From: an uncultured Spirochaetaceae bacterium
Lineage (GTDB): Bacteria > Spirochaetota > Spirochaetia > Sphaerochaetales > Sphaerochaetaceae
Direction: 5' to 3'
DNA length: 44,091 bases
NCBI GenBank assembly: GCA_944392975.1
Contig: CALXYN010000014.1
Coordinates: forward strand, 1-44,091
This document shows positions 31,532-40,950 of this stretch, one piece after another (position 1 is the stretch's first letter; each line of letters begins with the position of its first letter). Below the pieces are notes generated by a model, which was not told the DNA's origin, did no database searches, and worked only from the letters and a program-made list of their open reading frames with translations. A program made the translations under genes and the position numbers.

Positions 31532-34084
31532 TTATTTCTTCCTGCTGTATGGTGTATCTGAGAGAGGAAGGCTGTACCTTTCCTTTCCATCCAGACGGCG
31601 GTATGCATTAGCTATTGCCGGCGCTGTTGGGATTGTACATAGTTCTCCGACTCCTTTTGCACCATAGGAGGATGCCAGCTTACCCTCAGCCTGCACAAGT
31701 ATTGTCTCTATTTCTGGACGATCCGTTGTCCTCAAGAGCCCAAGCGTTGCGTATCTGGATTTGACAAGGCCATTTTCAGTGATGAAATCCTCTGTAAGCG
31801 CATAGCCCATACCCATTAGCACGCCACCTTCAATCTGTCCTTCAATCGCTTTTCTGTTAATGACAGTACCTGCATCGCAGGCTGCGGTTATTCTCTTCAC
31901 TTTACCTTCTTCGTCGAGCTCTGCGACCTGGGCAGAATAAGAGTAGGCAAGGTGAGAGACAGGGTTTTCCTTTGTGCTGGTGATAGGATCTGTTTTGAAA
32001 TTGAACTCGGCACTGAATTCCTGTCCTTCAAGCTTTTCGATGCTTTGGGTGCTGAGAGCCTCTTTCAGACGAAGGGACGCAAGGCGTACGGCTTCTCCTG
32101 TGAACGCAGTCTGCCTTGAGGCTGTAGATGTTCCGCTGTCAGGAGTGCGGGAAGTATCAGGTGCCTCTACAATGAAAAACTCGCTTTTCATGCCCAGTGT
32201 TTCTGCAGCTATCTGAAGCATTACAGTTCCGATTCCCTGTCCCATGCAGGATGCAGAGGAACGGATATGAATCTTTCCATTTTCGACAGAGAGTATGCAT
32301 CTTCCGATGTCTGGAACACCGACGCCCACTCCGCTGTTCTTCATAGCCAGAGCTATGCCCGTCTTCTTAGAGCCATAGTAGGTTGATCTGACAGCTTCAA
32401 GACATTCTCTGATACCAGTATCAGGACCTGCAATCTGCCCGTTTGGCATTACATCCCCTGGCCTGAGAGCATTCAGCATCCTGATTTCAAATGGATCAAG
32501 ACCGACAAGTGTCGCCATCTCATCCATAGCACTTTCCATTGCGAAGCATGATTGCGTGACTCCAAACCCTCTGAAAGCTCCTGCAGGTACATTATTTGTG
32601 TACAGCGCCTTTCCATCGACTTCAAAGTTCTGGAAATTGTAAGGGCCGGATGCGTGTGTACAGGCTCTCTGTAAAACAGGTCCTCCGAGAGACGCATATG
32701 CTCCTGTATCTGCAATTATCTCAGCCTTCATGCCTTTAAGCCGCCCTTTGCCATCAGCTCCCAGGCGGATATGTATTTTCATTGGATGGCGTTTTGGATG
32801 AACTTCAAGGCTTTCCTGTCTTGTCAGCTTGACCTTTACCGGACGTTTGAGAAGATAGGCTGCAAGTGCCGCATGATGCTGCACGGACATATCCTCTTTA
32901 CCGCCAAACCCACCACCGACGAGAGTTGCTCTTACACGGACCTTCTCTTCAGGAAGCTTCAGCATCCTTGCTATCTCGCGCTGGTCATCATATACGGACT
33001 GGTCGGATGCATAGACAAAGACACCATCTCCATCTGGCAATGCTACAGCACACTCTGGTTCCATGAATGCATGCTCTGTAAATGGAGTAGAGTAGGTTTT
33101 ATCTACGATGTATGCACTTTCACTGAGAGCTTTCTCCGCATTTCCGCGGGATATATGCTCATGATCCATGATATTTGAGTGTCCTTCATGAACCTGTATT
33201 TTCTCTTTCAGCGCATCTTCTGGAGTATAAACACCCTCAAGTTCCTCATAGTCAATTTTTATTTTGTCCCTGATTCTCTTCAGTGCATCTTCAGTTTCAG
33301 CCACCGCGATACAGAGCGCATCTCCGATATATGCTGTTGTCTCTCCGCATTTGATGATGACGGGCCAGTCAGTAATCAGATGTCCGTGAATATTGTTCGG
33401 GACATCTTCTGCTTTTATGACAGCGATGAATCCTTCTTCCTTTTCCGCCTCTGCTGTATCTATGGAAAGCAGTCTGATCCTCGGTTTTGGAGAACGGATT
33501 GCCGTGGCGTAGACCATTCCATCGAGGAAGATATCATCGGTATAGATACCAGTACCAAGAGCCTTTTCGTGGGCATCTATTCGAGCCATATTCCCCGAGA
33601 GTGCTGGATTAAGGTCCTCTTCCGGAATGCCTCTGTTATTTCTGAGTATTTCAGAAGCGAGAAGGACTGCGTTCTCAATCTTTACATAGCCTGTGCATCT
33701 GCAGATGTTTCCCCTTAAGACTTTCTTTACATCATCCCTTGTAGGAGATGGATTTGTATCCAGCAGAGCTTTTGCGGCTATTATCATTCCCGGTGTACAG
33801 AAACCGCACTGTACAGCTCCAGCTTCTGTGAAGGCATAGGAATAGACAGCCTTTTCTCTGTCGGACAGTCCTTCAATAGTTATTATGCTAGCACCATCAA
33901 GTCTTGAAAGCTTCTGTGTACATGCTTTCCTGAGCTTTCCATTGATGATGACAGAACATGCACCGCATGCACCTTCTGAACAGCCGTCCTTAGTTCCAGT
34001 GAGGTGGAGGGTGTTTCTGAGATAATCGAGGAGGGTGGTATCCTTTTCCGGTGTATATGTCTTGTTATTAATAGTAATAGTCAT
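31532..34084 (-). CDS. Fused 2Fe-2S/molybdopterin hydroxylase, selenium-dependent xanthine dehydrogenase-like
   Basis: 850 residues from the ATG at 34084 (GGAG six bases upstream); a longer in-frame start at 34141 lacks support. Residues about 1-150 carry two 2Fe-2S clusters (GCSEGACGACS; QCGFCTPGM and GNICRCTGY). The stretch EGLSDREKAVYSYAFTEAGAVQCGFC is typical of the selenium-dependent XDH family. The Mo domains follow: VGGGFGGKED, AFRGFGVTQS, SCMGQGIGT, and the catalytic Glu in GAKGVGEL near the C terminus. There is no FAD subunit gene next to it, as usual for this fused type. It would oxidise purines or related heterocycles; the substrate is inferred. It follows the dCMP deaminase gene by 95 bases on the same strand. 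Confidence 0.85.
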   Translation of the reverse strand: MTITINNKTYTPEKDTTLLDYLRNTLHLTGTKDGCSEGACGACSVIINGKLRKACTQKLSRLDGASIITIEGLSDREKAVYSYAFTEAGAVQCGFCTPGMIIAAKALLDTNPSPTRDDVKKVLRGNICRCTGYVKIENAVLLASEILRNNRGIPEEDLNPALSGNMARIDAHEKALGTGIYTDDIFLDGMVYATAIRSPKPRIRLLSIDTAEAEKEEGFIAVIKAEDVPNNIHGHLITDWPVIIKCGETTAYIGDALCIAVAETEDALKRIRDKIKIDYEELEGVYTPEDALKEKIQVHEGHSNIMDHEHISRGNAEKALSESAYIVDKTYSTPFTEHAFMEPECAVALPDGDGVFVYASDQSVYDDQREIARMLKLPEEKVRVRATLVGGGFGGKEDMSVQHHAALAAYLLKRPVKVKLTRQESLEVHPKRHPMKIHIRLGADGKGRLKGMKAEIIADTGAYASLGGPVLQRACTHASGPYNFQNFEVDGKALYTNNVPAGAFRGFGVTQSCFAMESAMDEMATLVGLDPFEIRMLNALRPGDVMPNGQIAGPDTGIRECLEAVRSTYYGSKKTGIALAMKNSGVGVGVPDIGRCILSVENGKIHIRSSASCMGQGIGTVMLQIAAETLGMKSEFFIVEAPDTSRTPDSGTSTASRQTAFTGEAVRLASLRLKEALSTQSIEKLEGQEFSAEFNFKTDPITSTKENPVSHLAYSYSAQVAELDEEGKVKRITAACDAGTVINRKAIEGQIEGGVLMGMGYALTEDFITENGLVKSRYATLGLLRTTDRPEIETILVQAEGKLASSYGAKGVGELCTIPTAPAIANAYRRLDGKERYSLPLSDTPYSRKK

Positions 34085-34179
34085 GGCGTCTCCAGCGTGT
34101 TGTTTTCGGTTTGGCCGCTGAGCCACTGGCCGTGATACCAATCCTTATTTCTCTATTTTCCAGCTGCCTCTAATACTCG

Positions 34180-34671
34180 TCAAGCCTGTAATGAAAGTAC
34201 CAGTTCCTTTCTGCCTGTATTCAGAGGTTCAAACTGAACACCGGCTTCTTTCAGCATTTTTTTGCTGGCTAGTGTCGAGTCAGAAGTCTCATATTTATCT
34301 GAAAGATATATCACTTTTTTGATTCCAGACTGGATGATGGCTTTTGCACATTCATTGCAAGGGAAAAGGGCGACATAGAGGGTTGCACCTTTGAGATTTG
34401 CTATTGTGGAATTGAGTATGGCATTCAATTCAGCATGGCATACATATGGATATTTTGTCTCCAGCCACTCTCCCTCTCTTTCCCAAGGGAGATCATCATC
34501 GGAGCACCCGGTTGGAAAGCCATTGTAGCCGACTCCTACGATTTTCTTATCAGGGGAGACGATACAGGCTCCTACCTGCGTGTTTGGGTCTTTTGAACGC
34601 AATGATGAAAGCACTGCGATTCCCATGAAATACTCATCCCATGAAATATGATTCTCTCTCTTCCCTGACAT
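34180..34671 (-). CDS. Deoxycytidylate (dCMP) deaminase family protein
   Basis: 163 residues of the ComEB/dCMP deaminase family, converting dCMP to dUMP for thymidylate synthesis. Zinc site residues are CHAELNAI (HAE) and PCNEC (CxxC); the N-terminal block SWDEYFMGIAVLSSLRSKDP is conserved in the family. The ATG at 34671 follows AAGGAG by six bases, and TATAAT lies at 34690-34695 on the minus strand. It may be co-transcribed with the Mo hydroxylase gene downstream. Confidence 0.93.
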   Translation of the reverse strand: MSGKRENHISWDEYFMGIAVLSSLRSKDPNTQVGACIVSPDKKIVGVGYNGFPTGCSDDDLPWEREGEWLETKYPYVCHAELNAILNSTIANLKGATLYVALFPCNECAKAIIQSGIKKVIYLSDKYETSDSTLASKKMLKEAGVQFEPLNTGRKELVLSLQA

Positions 34672-34735
34672 AAATAACTCCTTCTGGAGATTATAGCATG
34701 AGTTGTCATGTCTTGGGAGAAAGAGAGCTGAGATT

Positions 34736-35635
34736 CTATTTTATTTTAAAGAACGAGATGATTTTATCCATCAGGCTTTTCTGTATTGACTTATACATCA
34801 GCAGGGCATGGTGAGTATGCCGATACTCGTCACTCATCTCTGTTTCGATGAATTCGGCTTCGGTTTTTATTTCTCTTCTTATAATCTGCTGGTTGGCGAA
34901 AGGCACGGTTTTGTCCCCTCTGTCATGTATCGATAAGACAGGCACCTTTATTTTATTAAGATCCTTTCTGATTGATTTAAGATTCCAGACAAGGGAAGCT
35001 CCTTGCTTTGGAAACAGCCCTTTATAGCCTTTCCAGTCCTCGTTGCCATCATTTGAATCCGGACGTGATGTGACAATGCCCGCTCCGATGGATGGTGTGA
35101 ATATACCTATGATTCTGGCAATGTATGATGGCCAGGATGTTACTACATGGTCTCGGAAAAATGAGTTGTACACAACAGGAGCACCAATTATCGCGATGGC
35201 TGCAGGATTATGGTTTTCTGCGAGTTTCAGCGTCATTGCACCGCCCATTGAAATACCTATGATGAACACATTCTCGTATTCCTTTTCAAGATTTTCATAA
35301 TACTCTTCAATCCATCCATACCATGACGAGAACGATGTTTTCTGAAAATCGTGCCAGTCTGCTCCGAATGTCGGAATCAGAGGGGCATATACATCATAGC
35401 CTTCTTCTTTCATTCTTTTTGCAGCATATGCATACATTGCCGGTGTTGTAGGATAGCCATGAATCATGAGAACGGCTTTCCTTGAGCCTTGTCTGAGGAT
35501 TATTGATTTACAGGATGGGTCAAAGCATTTTGATTCATCAGAGTAAAGTTTTTCAGTTCTTTCTTTGTAGAAGAGCAGGCATGAGGACCATAGATATATG
35601 AAAATGACAATCAGTATGAGAATGAGCCAAAGCAT
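34736..35635 (-). CDS. Membrane-anchored alpha/beta hydrolase (esterase/lysophospholipase-like)
   Basis: 299 residues. Residues 2-21 are one hydrophobic helix (an uncleaved anchor), so the catalytic domain probably faces the periplasm or the membrane surface. Catalytic features: oxyanion loop VLMIHGYP, nucleophile Ser in IIGISMGGA, Asp in HDRGDKTVPF, and His in HTHHALLM. The family includes monoacylglycerol lipase/Est30-like esterases; the substrate is unknown. The ATG at 35635 has no Shine-Dalgarno but TAGAAT ends exactly six bases upstream. The start lies 23 bases past the end of the oad terminator A-tract. Confidence 0.85.
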   Translation of the reverse strand: MLWLILILIVIFIYLWSSCLLFYKERTEKLYSDESKCFDPSCKSIILRQGSRKAVLMIHGYPTTPAMYAYAAKRMKEEGYDVYAPLIPTFGADWHDFQKTSFSSWYGWIEEYYENLEKEYENVFIIGISMGGAMTLKLAENHNPAAIAIIGAPVVYNSFFRDHVVTSWPSYIARIIGIFTPSIGAGIVTSRPDSNDGNEDWKGYKGLFPKQGASLVWNLKSIRKDLNKIKVPVLSIHDRGDKTVPFANQQIIRREIKTEAEFIETEMSDEYRHTHHALLMYKSIQKSLMDKIISFFKIK

Positions 35636-35658
35636 GGGAGTATTCTACAGCAGGTAAT

Positions 35659-35695
35659 GAAAAAGAAAAACAGGACCACATTCCTGCGGTCCTGT
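35659..35695 (-). terminator. Intrinsic terminator of the oadGAB operon
   Basis: On the minus strand ACAGGACC and GGTCCTGT (35688-35695 and 35670-35677) form a perfect 8-base stem with a 10-base loop, followed by TTTTTCTTTTTC. It is located 20 bases after the oadB stop. Confidence 0.92.
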
Positions 35696-35714
35696 CTGTA
35701 GATTCTGATGTTTA

Positions 35715-36908
35715 TCAGAGAGCGCTCATCATTGTTGGAACAACAGCAATCAGAACGCCGGCTGCAACTGCAGATCCGATAACACCTGATACGTTTGGTC
35801 CCATAGCATGCATGAGGAGGAAGTTCTGGGAATCTTCCTTCTGTCCTTCCTTGCTGGAAACACGAGCTGCCATTGGAACTGCGGAAACACCTGCAGATCC
35901 GATGAGCGGGTTCACCGGGTGCTTCGGGTCAAGCTTATTCATGAGCTTTGCAATCAGAACGCCACCTGCTGTACCAAATCCAAATGCAACCATTCCGAGC
36001 AGGAGAATGCCAAGTGTTTCAAGGTTAAGGAACACGTCCGCAGCCATCTTCGAGCCAACTGCCAGACCAAGGAAGATTGTGACTGTGTTCATGAGTGCAT
36101 TCTGCATTGTGTCAGAAAGTCTCTTCATGACACCGCATTCTGTTGCCAGGTTACCGAACATAAGGGCACCAATGAGTGAACATGCGGAAGGAAGGAGGAT
36201 TGCACAGACTGTGATTACCATGATTGGGAATACAATCTTCTCAGTCTTGGAAACAGGTCTGAGCTGTTCCATTCTGATAAGTCTTTCCTTCTTTGTAGTA
36301 AGTGCTCTCATGATAGGTGGCTGGATGATAGGAACAAGCGCCATGTATGAGTAAGCTGCAACAGCAATCGAACCAAGGTATTCAGGAGCAAGGCGGCTTG
36401 TTACATAGATTGATGTAGGACCGTCAGCTCCACCGATGATACCGATTGAGGAAGCTACGTTGAGATCGAAATTGATTCCAGGGATGAATGACAGGAGAAG
36501 TGCTCCGATAAGCGCGGTGAAGATACCGAGCTGAGCAGCAGCTCCCATCAGGAGAGTCTTTGGATTTGCGATAAGTGGGCCGAAATCCGTCATAGCACCT
36601 ACACCCATGAAGATGAGGACCGGGAACAAGCCTGAATCAATACCTGCATCAAAGAGAACCCTGATGAATCCCGCATCGCCAGAAGTCGGATCGACAGAAG
36701 CGATGTATGCGTATGGGATGTTTGAAAGAATACATCCCATTGCGATTGGAACGAGAAGAAGTGGTTCGAATCCCTTCTTGATTCCAAGATACAGCAGCAG
36801 GAATCCCACGAGGATCATCAAGGCGTTTCCCCAGCCGCCTGGCTGGAGAAAACCATAGATGCCTGTAGTGAGAAGCAACTGCTGGAATCCATTTATAATT
36901 GCATCCAT
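35715..36908 (-). CDS. oadB: Sodium-pumping oxaloacetate decarboxylase, beta subunit
   Basis: 397 residues, very hydrophobic with about nine to eleven membrane segments. OadB decarboxylates carboxybiotin and couples this to Na+ export. The Na+-site motif [13 protein letters not shown] (the essential Asp) is present, as are the conserved [18 protein letters not shown] and [18 protein letters not shown] blocks. The ATG at 36908 follows AAGAGGTAA by about ten bases and lies 14 bases after oadA. It could also serve related Na+ decarboxylases, but the OadG-OadA neighbours favour oxaloacetate. Confidence 0.95.
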   Translation of the reverse strand: MDAIINGFQQLLLTTGIYGFLQPGGWGNALMILVGFLLLYLGIKKGFEPLLLVPIAMGCILSNIPYAYIASVDPTSGDAGFIRVLFDAGIDSGLFPVLIFMGVGAMTDFGPLIANPKTLLMGAAAQLGIFTALIGALLLSFIPGINFDLNVASSIGIIGGADGPTSIYVTSRLAPEYLGSIAVAAYSYMALVPIIQPPIMRALTTKKERLIRMEQLRPVSKTEKIVFPIMVITVCAILLPSACSLIGALMFGNLATECGVMKRLSDTMQNALMNTVTIFLGLAVGSKMAADVFLNLETLGILLLGMVAFGFGTAGGVLIAKLMNKLDPKHPVNPLIGSAGVSAVPMAARVSSKEGQKEDSQNFLLMHAMGPNVSGVIGSAVAAGVLIAVVPTMMSAL

Positions 36909-36922
36909 TTTTCTATTACCTC

Positions 36923-39127
36923 TTAGCCGATAACCATCAGCTTAGTACCAGACTGAAGCTGGTCGCCCTGGTTTACGAGAATCTGCTGTACTGTACCGTC
37001 GCATGGTGAGAAGATCTCGTTTTCCATCTTCATAGCTTCCATGACCATCAGAACCTGGTCCTTCTTTACTGTGTCGCCAACCTTTACGTTGAAGCGGAGT
37101 ACAAGACCTGGCATTGGTGCATTGATATCTGTTCCACCTGCAACTGGAGCGCTCTGGACCGGTGCTGGCTGGACAGGAGCTGCAGCTGGTGCTGGTGCTG
37201 CCTGTACAGGAGCTGGCTGTGGAGCTACTGGAGCTGCAGCAGGCTGTGCAGATACTACGCCTCCGATAGTCATAAGAAGGTCTCCAGACTGGAGCTGCTG
37301 TCCCTGTGCTACAGGAATTGAGGAGATGACACCATCGCATGGTGCATAGATTTCATTCTCCATCTTCATAGCTTCCATAACCATCAGGACCTGATCCTTC
37401 TTCACTGTATCGCCAACCTTTACGTTGATACGGAGAACGAGACCCGGCATTGGAGCCTTTACATCCTCTGATCCTACAACTGTCTGCTGTACAGGAGCTG
37501 CAGCTGGTGCTGGTGCAGCCTGGACAGGAGCTGCAGCTGGCTGTGCTGTGATTCCATCAGCAATTGTATAAGGATAAGCGACGCCATTGACAGTTGCTGT
37601 ACCGTTCTGGAGCTGGACGCCATATGTGTGTCCGTTGACAGAAACTGTATAGCTGCCATTTCCGCTTGATGCCTTTGGTGCTTCTGCTGCCTTCTTGGCT
37701 TCTTCAGCCTTCTTCATCTCGCTCTTGAGTCTTACGCCGTTGACCTTTGCGTTGCCTGTAAGATAGAGGATTCCTTTTTCCTTACATGCTGCTGCGATGA
37801 AGATGTTCTCATCTGTAATTGGAAGACCTGCGTCCTCAAGCATCTTCTTTGCTGCTGCAACACCTTTCTTCGGGTCGCGGTCGTTGATATCGACACACTT
37901 TTCCGTTGTTGGTTCAAGATGAAGCTGCTCTGAAGCAAGCTTTACAACTTCTGGATCTGGTGGACATGGAGTCTTTCCAAAGTATCCGAGAACCATCTTG
38001 CCATAGCCCTCTGCGAACTTCTTCCAAGGTCCGAACATGACGTTGTTGAATGCCTGCTGGAAGTAGAACTGTGAAACAGGTGTAACGGATGTTCCGAAAC
38101 CGCCCTTTGCAACTGTCTCGCCCATAGCCTCAACAATCTGCGGATACTTGTCCATCAGTCCGTTGTCTCTGAGCATCTGGGTATTAGCTGTAAGAGCTCC
38201 GCCTGGAAGTGGGAAGAATGGGATTTCAGGGTTGACTGCTGTAGCCTCTGGTGGGAGGAAGTAGTCAGACATGCACTCCTCGAATACCTTCTCAGCTTCA
38301 CGTACCTTGTTGATATCTACATCGAGTGTATAGTCTGTTCCTCTGAAAGCATGCCACATCGTGAGGATGTCTGGCTGGCATGTCCCACCGGAGCATGGAG
38401 ACATTGAAAGGTCAATTCCATCAGCTCCTGCATCAAGTGCTGACATGTACTGTGCAATGGAAACACCTGCAGTCTCATGTGAGTGGAATACGATCTTTAC
38501 ATTTGGTCCAAGAAGCTTTCTTGCTCTCTTGATAGTCTCATATACATTGTGCGGAGTGGAAGTTCCAGAAGCATCCTTGAAGCAGACAGAATCGAATGGA
38601 ATGCTTGCATCGAGGATTTCGCGAAGAATTCTCTCGTAGAAATCTGGAGTATGTGCGCCTGTAACGCCCTCTGGGAGGCTCATCATTGTAACAGTGACCT
38701 CATGCTTGAGACCTGCATCATGGATTGCTCTTCCGCTGTCGATGAGGTTGTTCACATCATTAAGAGCATCGAAGTTCCTGATTGTTGTCATTCCATGCTT
38801 CTTGAAAAGCTGTGCATGAAGCTTGATGATGTCTCTGGACTGAGAATCAAGACCTACAACATTAACGCCGCGAGCAAGTGTCTGGAGGTTTGCATCCGGA
38901 CCTGCAACACGTCTGAATTCATCCATCATCTCGAATGCATCTTCATTTGTATAGAAATAAAGTGACTGGAATCTTGCTCCGCCACCTGCTTCGAAATGAG
39001 TAATACCTGCTTCCTTTGCAGCTGCAACTGCTGGCATGAAGTCTTTTGTGAACACACGTGCGCCATAAACAGACTGGAAGCCGTCGCGGAACGCTGTGCA
39101 CATGAAGTCTACTTTCTTCTTGCTCAT
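36923..39127 (-). CDS. oadA: Oxaloacetate decarboxylase alpha subunit with two tandem biotinyl domains
   Basis: 734 residues; typical OadA has about 590 and one biotinyl domain. Residues 1-300 form the carboxyltransferase TIM barrel, which transfers CO2 from oxaloacetate to biotin ([46 protein letters not shown]); the first block diverges from the usual LRDAHQS version. A PYC_OADA domain follows to about residue 460. An Ala/Pro linker leads to biotinyl domain 1 (about 553-623) and, after another 40-residue Ala/Pro linker, biotinyl domain 2 (about 664-734). Both contain the biotin Lys motif EAMKMENE. The two DNA copies are very similar, indicating recent duplication. It lies 19 bases after oadG. 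Confidence 0.95.
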   Translation of the reverse strand: MSKKKVDFMCTAFRDGFQSVYGARVFTKDFMPAVAAAKEAGITHFEAGGGARFQSLYFYTNEDAFEMMDEFRRVAGPDANLQTLARGVNVVGLDSQSRDIIKLHAQLFKKHGMTTIRNFDALNDVNNLIDSGRAIHDAGLKHEVTVTMMSLPEGVTGAHTPDFYERILREILDASIPFDSVCFKDASGTSTPHNVYETIKRARKLLGPNVKIVFHSHETAGVSIAQYMSALDAGADGIDLSMSPCSGGTCQPDILTMWHAFRGTDYTLDVDINKVREAEKVFEECMSDYFLPPEATAVNPEIPFFPLPGGALTANTQMLRDNGLMDKYPQIVEAMGETVAKGGFGTSVTPVSQFYFQQAFNNVMFGPWKKFAEGYGKMVLGYFGKTPCPPDPEVVKLASEQLHLEPTTEKCVDINDRDPKKGVAAAKKMLEDAGLPITDENIFIAAACKEKGILYLTGNAKVNGVRLKSEMKKAEEAKKAAEAPKASSGNGSYTVSVNGHTYGVQLQNGTATVNGVAYPYTIADGITAQPAAAPVQAAPAPAAAPVQQTVVGSEDVKAPMPGLVLRINVKVGDTVKKDQVLMVMEAMKMENEIYAPCDGVISSIPVAQGQQLQSGDLLMTIGGVVSAQPAAAPVAPQPAPVQAAPAPAAAPVQPAPVQSAPVAGGTDINAPMPGLVLRFNVKVGDTVKKDQVLMVMEAMKMENEIFSPCDGTVQQILVNQGDQLQSGTKLMVIG

Positions 39128-39146
39128 TTTTCTTTGAACCCCTTTT

Positions 39147-39452
39147 TCAATTCTTTGCTCTGTCGTATGCAGCGGCTATTGCTGCGGCGACTGCTGCTTC
39201 ATCTCCCTGAGGAGCTGTGGCAGCTCTCTGCTGTACCTGTGCCGATGCTGCCTGTACTGTAGCAGCTGCCGGTGCCTCGCTCTGGTGGCCTTTCTCCAGG
39301 TTCATGATGACCTTGCTCATCAGTTTGGAAGCAAAAATCAGGATGACGAGGAAGATGAAAACCGTACCCATTCCAAGCACCAGGAGCACAAGGCCATCGT
39401 AAATCTGTGCAACAAGCACATCTCTTGGCATATTTGTTAACATTGTCAACAT
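39147..39452 (-). CDS. oadG: Oxaloacetate decarboxylase gamma subunit
   Basis: 101 residues. One N-terminal membrane helix (LVLLVLGMGTVFIFLVILIFASKLM) is followed by a short Ala/Gln-rich cytosolic tail (AAATVQAASAQVQ) that in the family contacts OadA. The ATG at 39452 has AGGAG six bases upstream; a GTG at 39467 lacks a site. First gene of the oadGAB operon, in the usual order. Confidence 0.9.
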   Translation of the reverse strand: MLTMLTNMPRDVLVAQIYDGLVLLVLGMGTVFIFLVILIFASKLMSKVIMNLEKGHQSEAPAAATVQAASAQVQQRAATAPQGDEAAVAAAIAAAYDRAKN

Positions 39453-39494
39453 ATAACACTCCTGCACCTTATATTAATTAGGTTTCAATTTTAG

Positions 39495-39524
39495 AATATA
39501 TCAGAGATACCCTAGGCTCTTCAA
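39495..39524 (-). promoter_or_regulatory. Promoter of oadGAB
   Basis: On the minus strand TTGAAG (39519-39524), 18 bases, TATATT (39495-39500), leaving a leader of about 40 bases before the oadG ribosome binding site. Confidence 0.6.
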
Positions 39525-39561
39525 CTGTGGGAGGAAAATAGTTTCTTTCCATCTCTTTGCC

Positions 39562-39590
39562 TTGCAAAAAAACAGAGCAGAATGGAATAT
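39562..39590 (+). promoter_or_regulatory. Candidate promoter of the GH28-GH38 operon
   Basis: TTGCAA (39562-39567), 17 bases, GAATAT (39585-39590). The -35 equals that of the tRNA and asd promoters; the -10 is weak. Confidence 0.4.
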
Positions 39591-39621
39591 GTCTGTAAAA
39601 GCTGGCTATAAGGAGATTTCA

Positions 39622-40950
39622 ATGGATTATAACGTTTTTGACTACGGTGCAGTCGGAGATGGCAGAACTGATGATGTTCTTTGCATCCAGAAAGCAATAG
39701 ATGAAGCTTCGGAAGCAGGAGGGGGACGTGTCATCCTCGATGGGTGCAGAACCTATCTTTCTTCCTCCATTATATTGAAAAAAGGTGTGGACCTTCATGT
39801 TGTGAGAGGTTCAAAGCTTCTAGCAACTCCTGTTCTCGAAAACTATATGCACCCGAATGCCGGAAAGAAGGATGAAGGTGTTTCAATTGCAGGAACACCT
39901 GTGACACTTAAGCCATCCTATGCATTTATATACGCGCTCGATGCCGATGACATCGCCATTACAGGCGACGGTGAGATTGATGGCAACTGCTATGCTTTTG
40001 TTAAGCGCGTCTCAGAGTATTATGTCACCGGGGATTTCTACCCGCGCCCGACGATGATTTACATAGAGCATTGCAACCATGTCACAGTGAGGGATATCAC
40101 GCTGAGAAATGCTCCGTTCTGGACGCTGCATCCGGCAGGATGTTATGACGTATTGATCAGCAATATCCGTATTCTCAATCCTCTTGATGTTGCGAATTCG
40201 GATGGAATAGATCCTGATCATTCGTCAAATGTAAGGATTATTGGCTGCCATGTAGAGGCTGCTGATGATTGTATCTGTCTTAAGAGTTCTGCTGGTAATA
40301 TGGAGTATGGTCCTACTGAGAACATTGTGATTGCTGACTGTACTCTTAAATCCACATCGGCTGCACTCAAGATCGGAACCGAAGGAACGGGAAACTTCAA
40401 GAATATTGTGGTCCGTGGTGTGACAATCAGCGGCACAAACAGAGGAATTTCCATTCAGATAAGAGATCAGGGATGTGTGAAAAATGCAATTTTCTCAGAT
40501 ATCACAATTGAGACAAGACGCTTTGCTCCTTGCTGGTGGGGTACTGCAGAGCCTATTGCAATCACATCAATAAACAGAGTGGAAGGAAAGGAATCCGGCA
40601 CGATTGAGAATGTAGTATTTGAGAACATCTATGCCACTGGCGAAAATGGTGTATTCATCCACGGAAATCATAAAGTGAGAAACGTGAGAATGCGTAATGT
40701 GCGGATTGAAATGGCTACCACATCCAAATGGGAGAAGGGACTTTATGATTATCGTCCGGGAGAGGGAACAGAGGTTGTGAAAAAAGGATCATCTGCATTC
40801 TTCATCAATGGAGTGGATGGTCTTCTGCTTGAAGACTGCAGTGCTGCCATCAGTGACAAAGCAGAAGGAGATTTTGTGAGTGCCATTGAGATTGAGAACT
40901 CTGTGAACGTCGAGAATAGAAATTTTTCTGAGGAGGGATTTTCCCGATGA
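39622..40950 (+). CDS. GH28-like polygalacturonase family protein (cytosolic)
   Basis: 442 residues from the ATG at 39622, six bases after AAGGAG; upstream in-frame starts lack a site. It opens like GH28/pectate-lyase-fold enzymes (VFDYGAVGDGRTDD) and has a long right-handed beta-helix. The acidic catalytic motifs are there: ANSDGIDPD (NxD) and AADDCICLKS (DD). The usual Gly-His-Gly and Arg-Ile-Lys motifs are not evident; STSAALKIGTEGTG and SIQIRDQG occupy their places. No signal peptide, so it probably acts on imported oligosaccharides, perhaps with different chemistry. The stop overlaps the alpha-mannosidase start (ATGA). Confidence 0.82.
   Translation: MDYNVFDYGAVGDGRTDDVLCIQKAIDEASEAGGGRVILDGCRTYLSSSIILKKGVDLHVVRGSKLLATPVLENYMHPNAGKKDEGVSIAGTPVTLKPSYAFIYALDADDIAITGDGEIDGNCYAFVKRVSEYYVTGDFYPRPTMIYIEHCNHVTVRDITLRNAPFWTLHPAGCYDVLISNIRILNPLDVANSDGIDPDHSSNVRIIGCHVEAADDCICLKSSAGNMEYGPTENIVIADCTLKSTSAALKIGTEGTGNFKNIVVRGVTISGTNRGISIQIRDQGCVKNAIFSDITIETRRFAPCWWGTAEPIAITSINRVEGKESGTIENVVFENIYATGENGVFIHGNHKVRNVRMRNVRIEMATTSKWEKGLYDYRPGEGTEVVKKGSSAFFINGVDGLLLEDCSAAISDKAEGDFVSAIEIENSVNVENRNFSEEGFSR

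Noticed and set aside
34085-34141. N-terminal extension of the Mo hydroxylase
   Set aside because: The added residues are basic and unlike the family, while the ATG at 34084 has GGAG at proper spacing and begins the ferredoxin domain.
36942-37340. Open frames opposite or within oadA rich in Cys, Ser and Thr
   Set aside because: They are other-frame readings of the Ala/Pro-rich linkers and biotinyl domains of oadA.
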